Positions 60,501 to 64,000 of a DNA stretch of 64,000 bases are shown in pieces. A program made the translations under genes and the position numbers. The stretch spans positions 186,001 to 250,000 of the forward strand of contig NW_025408672.1 of NCBI RefSeq assembly GCF_020360975.1, written 5' to 3'. Numbering within the stretch: position 1 is the first letter of the stretch; every line of letters starts with the position of its first letter. This DNA comes from Hirsutella rhossiliensis. Taxonomy: Eukaryota > Ascomycota > Sordariomycetes > Hypocreales > Ophiocordycipitaceae. Below the pieces are notes generated by a model. That model made no database searches, had not been told where the DNA came from, and saw only the letters and a program-made list of their open reading frames with translations.

Positions 60501-60800
60501 AATATAATATTAGCGAAAGAGGCTATAGTAGTAAAATAACGTTAGCTAAAAGGGTCTACCCTATATAGCGGCCTTTATATATATAGACTATAAAGTATAA
60601 AGTAAGACGCTTAAGCGTATAGCTTTAAAACTATAAGGGATATAGATATTAAATATTAATAGACGCGCTATATTCTTATAGTATAACTTATATAGCTTAT
60701 ATATATAGCTATCTTATTACTTAATATTAAATAGTATTATACTTATCTTTAAAGTATAAGATAGAGATTTAGTAAGTAATAGAGTTTTAAAGGAGATAAC
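57545..60800 (+). pseudogene. PIF1-type DNA helicase of Helitron kind, RIP-ruined
   Basis: Plus-strand superfamily 1 helicase remnant. Walker A lies at 59359-59376 and reads GGISKS for GGTGKS, Walker B at about 59629-59640 reads VNEVN with Asn (59635-59637) for Asp. Later strings (FYEDFYQFRLVQE near 59740, VNYNTYQGLK near 60280, GLPYIAAFIYIDYKVQSKTL near 60555, SLYIQLSYYLILNSIILIFKV near 60690) follow the motif order of PIF1-like helicases that are very common in ascomycete genomes as Helitron components. The N-terminal replication-initiator half is not seen: the copy is cut at its 5' side by the non-RIP island and at its 3' side by LINE copy 2. Confidence 0.75.
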
Positions 60801-60847
60801 CGCTATATAAGTAAGACTAAGGAAAAGTTTATTATTATTATATCTTC

Positions 60848-63800
60848 TTAGCTAACTTTTTAAAACTAAGCCTAAAACATAGAAAAAGTATATACCTAGA
60901 ACTATTATAAATAGCGTATTACGCCCCCTTAAGTATAGCCTTATATAGCTACTAATAGGTACGTAATATACTACTAAAGATTATAAATTAAGTAAGGTTC
61001 TCCCTTATATAAGTAGAAAACTCTTTCTTGCCCTCGCTAACTAAGGGTATATACCCCCCCCTACTAATAGGACTAAGCTTAGACCCGACTTAGGACCCTA
61101 GCTTAGATATAAGGAGGGCCCCCTTAACTTTAACCCCTACCCCCCCCTTAACCTAAGGGTCGAAATAAGTACCTTAGAAGCTAGGGCCCGCTTAAAAGAA
61201 GCTTTAAAAAGCTAACGCTTTCTAAGGACCTTAGAAGAAAGGCCTAGGACCTAAGACTAGGACCTAGAGGATATTAAGATAAAAGATAATACCTAGCCTA
61301 TACTAAAGACTAGCCTTTTTAAGCCTAGCCTAGCCCTACCTTAAGCTAGCTACTTCTAGCTTAACTAGCCCCTAAAGTAAGTAAAGGGGTAAAAGAAAGC
61401 TATACTTAGTAGCCTTATTAGCCCTACGCCTATCTAACCTATATTCTAACGCTTATAGTAGACCTAGCCCTAGCCCTAGCACCCCTTCCCTAGGGACTAA
61501 GCTTAGGGCTTCCTTTAGTAGGCCTTCTAGGCCTTTAAGGAAGCTTAAAAAATCGAACCCTTTTATAAGACCCTTATAAAAGGGCTTAAGAAGGTAGCTA
61601 TAAGGACCCTAGACCGCTAATAGCCCTTATAATAGCCCCTATACTAGCTTAAGGCCGCTTAGTAGCCTAGGGCTACCTAAGGAAACCTCGAAGTAAGCTT
61701 ATAGGCTAAGGTTACTATAAAGAAGGCGCTTAAGGCCCTAGCTAAGGCCCCGGTAAAAGCTCTAGCGAAAGCCCTAGCTAAGACCCTAGCTAAGGCCTTA
61801 GCTAAAAGGAACGTAAAAAAGGACTTCTAACTTATCTTAAAGCTAAAGAAGGAATCGCTAACGCTAACTATTAACCTTATTACGCTTTATAACGAGCTTA
61901 ATAAGGCTATAGGGGAACTAGCTATATTAGCTCTATTAACCTTAAATAAAATTAATATAGTTATAACGATAAAGGCCCTATATATAGTAAAGAAGCTTCT
62001 AAAGTAGCGGGAGAAGTAGTCCTTATACCTTAAAGAGCTACCTATTAAATCGGCCGACCTTCTTACTAGCTAGACTAAGCTAGTAGCCTAGAGCGTCCCT
62101 AACCTCTTAAAGACCCCTATCCTTAATATCTTTACCGTAAAAGCTTAAACCTTTAGTAGGATCGATATCCTAGGGCAGCTTAGGTAGCTAGGCACCCTAG
62201 GCCTAACGTAGAAGGTAGGATCGGTCGTCTTCGTAGTCCTTTTAAAGGCTATAAGGGCTAAATACTAGAAAAAAGGCCTCTATATAATAGGTCTATAGAT
62301 TTAAGTTAAGGCCTATAAGGAATATACTATACGTATATAGTACTATAGGTGCCTTTCCTTTAGCTATAACCCTTAGACCTACCGGCAGCTTATTAGGTAT
62401 ACCTTTTACCTAGAAAAACACTTAACTAAGGACTATAACTACCCTAGCTATAAGGCTAGCTAAGGCTGCTCTTACTTTAAGGTCTAATACTATAACTATA
62501 AGGGAGAGCACCTTACGACTAATAAAGTATAATATAGAGTCTATAAAGGAATAACTAATACTTAATAGCCTTAGCCCTCTTATACTTATAGGGCCCTTAA
62601 AGCCCCTTAGGCCCCCTAGGCCTAACTATAACCCTATTAGTATTATATAGTATAATACTAATAAGTAGGAAATAGCTAACTTATTAATCTTAGAGTAAGC
62701 CCTAGAAATAAAAGCGGACCTTATCTTATTATAAGAGCCTTACCTTTATAAGATCGATAATAGCTATATCCTTATATAGTATCTAGCTTATAATATTATA
62801 ACCTTTATCCCCTCTACTAACTTTCCTAAGCTCGCTAGGAGGCTTAGGGTTATAGCTTATAAGAGGAAGGAAGCTTAAATAAAAGCTAGCCTTAGCTTTA
62901 ACCTCTTTTATAATCTTAATATATAGGCTATAAGGGTAAAAGGCGCCGAGCTATTTACCCTTATTAACCTATATAACGAAAAAGAGGTTAAAGGGGCCCT
63001 AGCTAGCTAAGGCTAGTAAGGGCCCTTTATAATAAAAAGGCTATTATTAATAGCCTAGCTCTTATAATAGCCTTTCCTATTAATAAGGGACTTTAACTTA
63101 TACTACTTTTATTAAAACCCTTTTATAAAACCCTTTAAGGCCTATAAGGTAGAAGCCCTTATTAGCTAGCTCGACTACTATAAAGCTTCCTTACTAATAG
63201 ACCTTAAGGTAGCTATAGAAAGCACTTATTAAAGGAAAGGCTTAAAAGGGGCCTTAGTTATAGACCTTACTTTCTATAGCCCCTTTAAATAGCTAACCTA
63301 GGCTAACTTCCGCTTCTTAGAAGCTATAAGCTTAGATTATAAGCCTATAGCCTTTAAAGCTAGCTTAAGGGGCCTTAATAAGCTACTATTAGTTAGGCCT
63401 ACTACCTATAATTATAAGAAAGTAAACTAAAAGGTATTCTTAAAATACCTAGCTAAGAAGGAATAGGACCTCCTTATAGCTATAGAGAGGGCTATAAAAA
63501 GAGATAACTTAAAAGGGATAGCTTCCCTTTTAATAAGAACCCTTATAAAGGCCTTAAATATAGCGATACCGAAAAAGAGGCCTTATAAAGGATCTAAGCC
63601 TTAGTAAACTAACGAGCTAACCTACCTTTAGAAAGCCCTAAGCCTAGCCTAATATACTTATAGGCTAGCCTAGGATAAAGAGAGCTAGAAGAGCTTTATA
63701 GAGGCCCGAAATAGCTTTAAGTATACTATTAAGGCTACTAAAAAGTAATACTAAGAGAGCTTCTTAATAAAAGTAATAAGAAAGGATATCTTTATAGCCT

Positions 63801-64000
63801 TTTCCTATACTAAGGCTAAAGCTAACCCTACCTTCCTTAGTATCTTATATATAAAAGAAGGGATAGAGGTAAAAGCTAATACTATTACGGAAAAATACGA
63901 GGCCTTCTTAATAACCCTTTTTCTAACCCTAGACCCTAGCCCTAGCCCTCCCTTTAGCCCCCCCTAGAGCCTAAAAAAAGAAGAGCCCCTAGGCTATATA
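60848..64000 (+). mobile_element. Tad1-like LINE copy 2, runs off the window, RIP-mutated
   Basis: Same element as copy 1, starting at TTAGCTAAC. ORF1 lies at about 61200-62650 (zinc knuckles near 62340-62520) and the ORF2 endonuclease at about 62660-63480, with the beginning of the linker and reverse transcriptase up to the window end. It is uninterrupted and gives the empty sites for gypsy A (CTATA near 61920-61926), gypsy B (GTAG at about 62665-62668) and the 697-bp element (TATAG near 63481-63485). More A/T-rich than copy 1 in ORF1. Confidence 0.9.

Overview
The window comes from a filamentous ascomycete (Pezizomycotina) with very strong repeat-induced point mutation (RIP). Two things show this. 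There is one intact fungal nuclear gene with a short GT-AG intron at the left edge. To its right lies about 63 kb of mostly transposon DNA in which the dinucleotides CA and TG have almost vanished and TA is in excess. Without TG there are hardly any ATG starts and no TGA stops, while CAA, CAG and TGG codons have become TAA or TAG. That is why some 40 kb shows almost no open frame although it is packed with ruined genes.

Layout. (1) 1-734: GC-rich host DNA with the RNA polymerase subunit gene RPB12 (minus strand, two exons). (2) 735-922 and 7105-7280: AT-rich RIP DNA, split by a young Ty1/copia element (923-7099, minus) with near-identical LTRs and a TTTAT target duplication; it is not RIP-mutated but its frame is broken many times. 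(3) 7281-10694: Ty3/gypsy fragment C, whose 470-bp LTR is split by a clean 472-bp terminal-inverted-repeat (TIR) element. (4) 10695-37781: one Tad1-like LINE of about 6 kb blown up to 27 kb by three nested insertions: gypsy A (11764-19598, minus), gypsy B (20346-32926, 12.6 kb, plus) and a 697-bp TIR element (33748-34444). (5) 37782-39291: an unidentified RIP-ruined reading frame on the minus strand. (6) 39292-46750: a RIP-mutated copy of the 472-bp element, split by gypsy D (39523-46500, minus). (7) 46751-48601: gypsy fragment F, same family as A and C. (8) 48602-56452: gypsy E, same family as D but opposite orientation, interrupted in its integrase by a half-decayed Fot1/pogo transposon (52943-54795). 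(9) 56453-57480: a non-RIP, non-coding island with short tandem repeats. (10) 57500-60847: a RIP-ruined PIF1-type helicase of the kind carried by fungal Helitrons. (11) 60848-64000: a second LINE copy, running off the window, which lacks all three insertions of copy 1 and so proves their boundaries.

Apart from RPB12 nothing here looks able to make a functional protein. RIP has hit catalytic residues in a predictable way: the second Asp of the reverse-transcriptase YxDD box is Asn in gypsy A, D, E and the LINE, both are Asn in gypsy B, two transposase Asp are Asn in Fot1, the helicase Walker-B Asp is Asn, and gag zinc-knuckle Cys/His are all Tyr.

I found no clear new biological system. The most novel items are reading frames that are still traceable through the RIP damage and that I cannot assign: a frame of about 845 codons behind pol in gypsy B, an unknown frame of about 490 codons at 37.8-39.3 kb, and antisense frames between integrase and 3' LTR in two different gypsy families.
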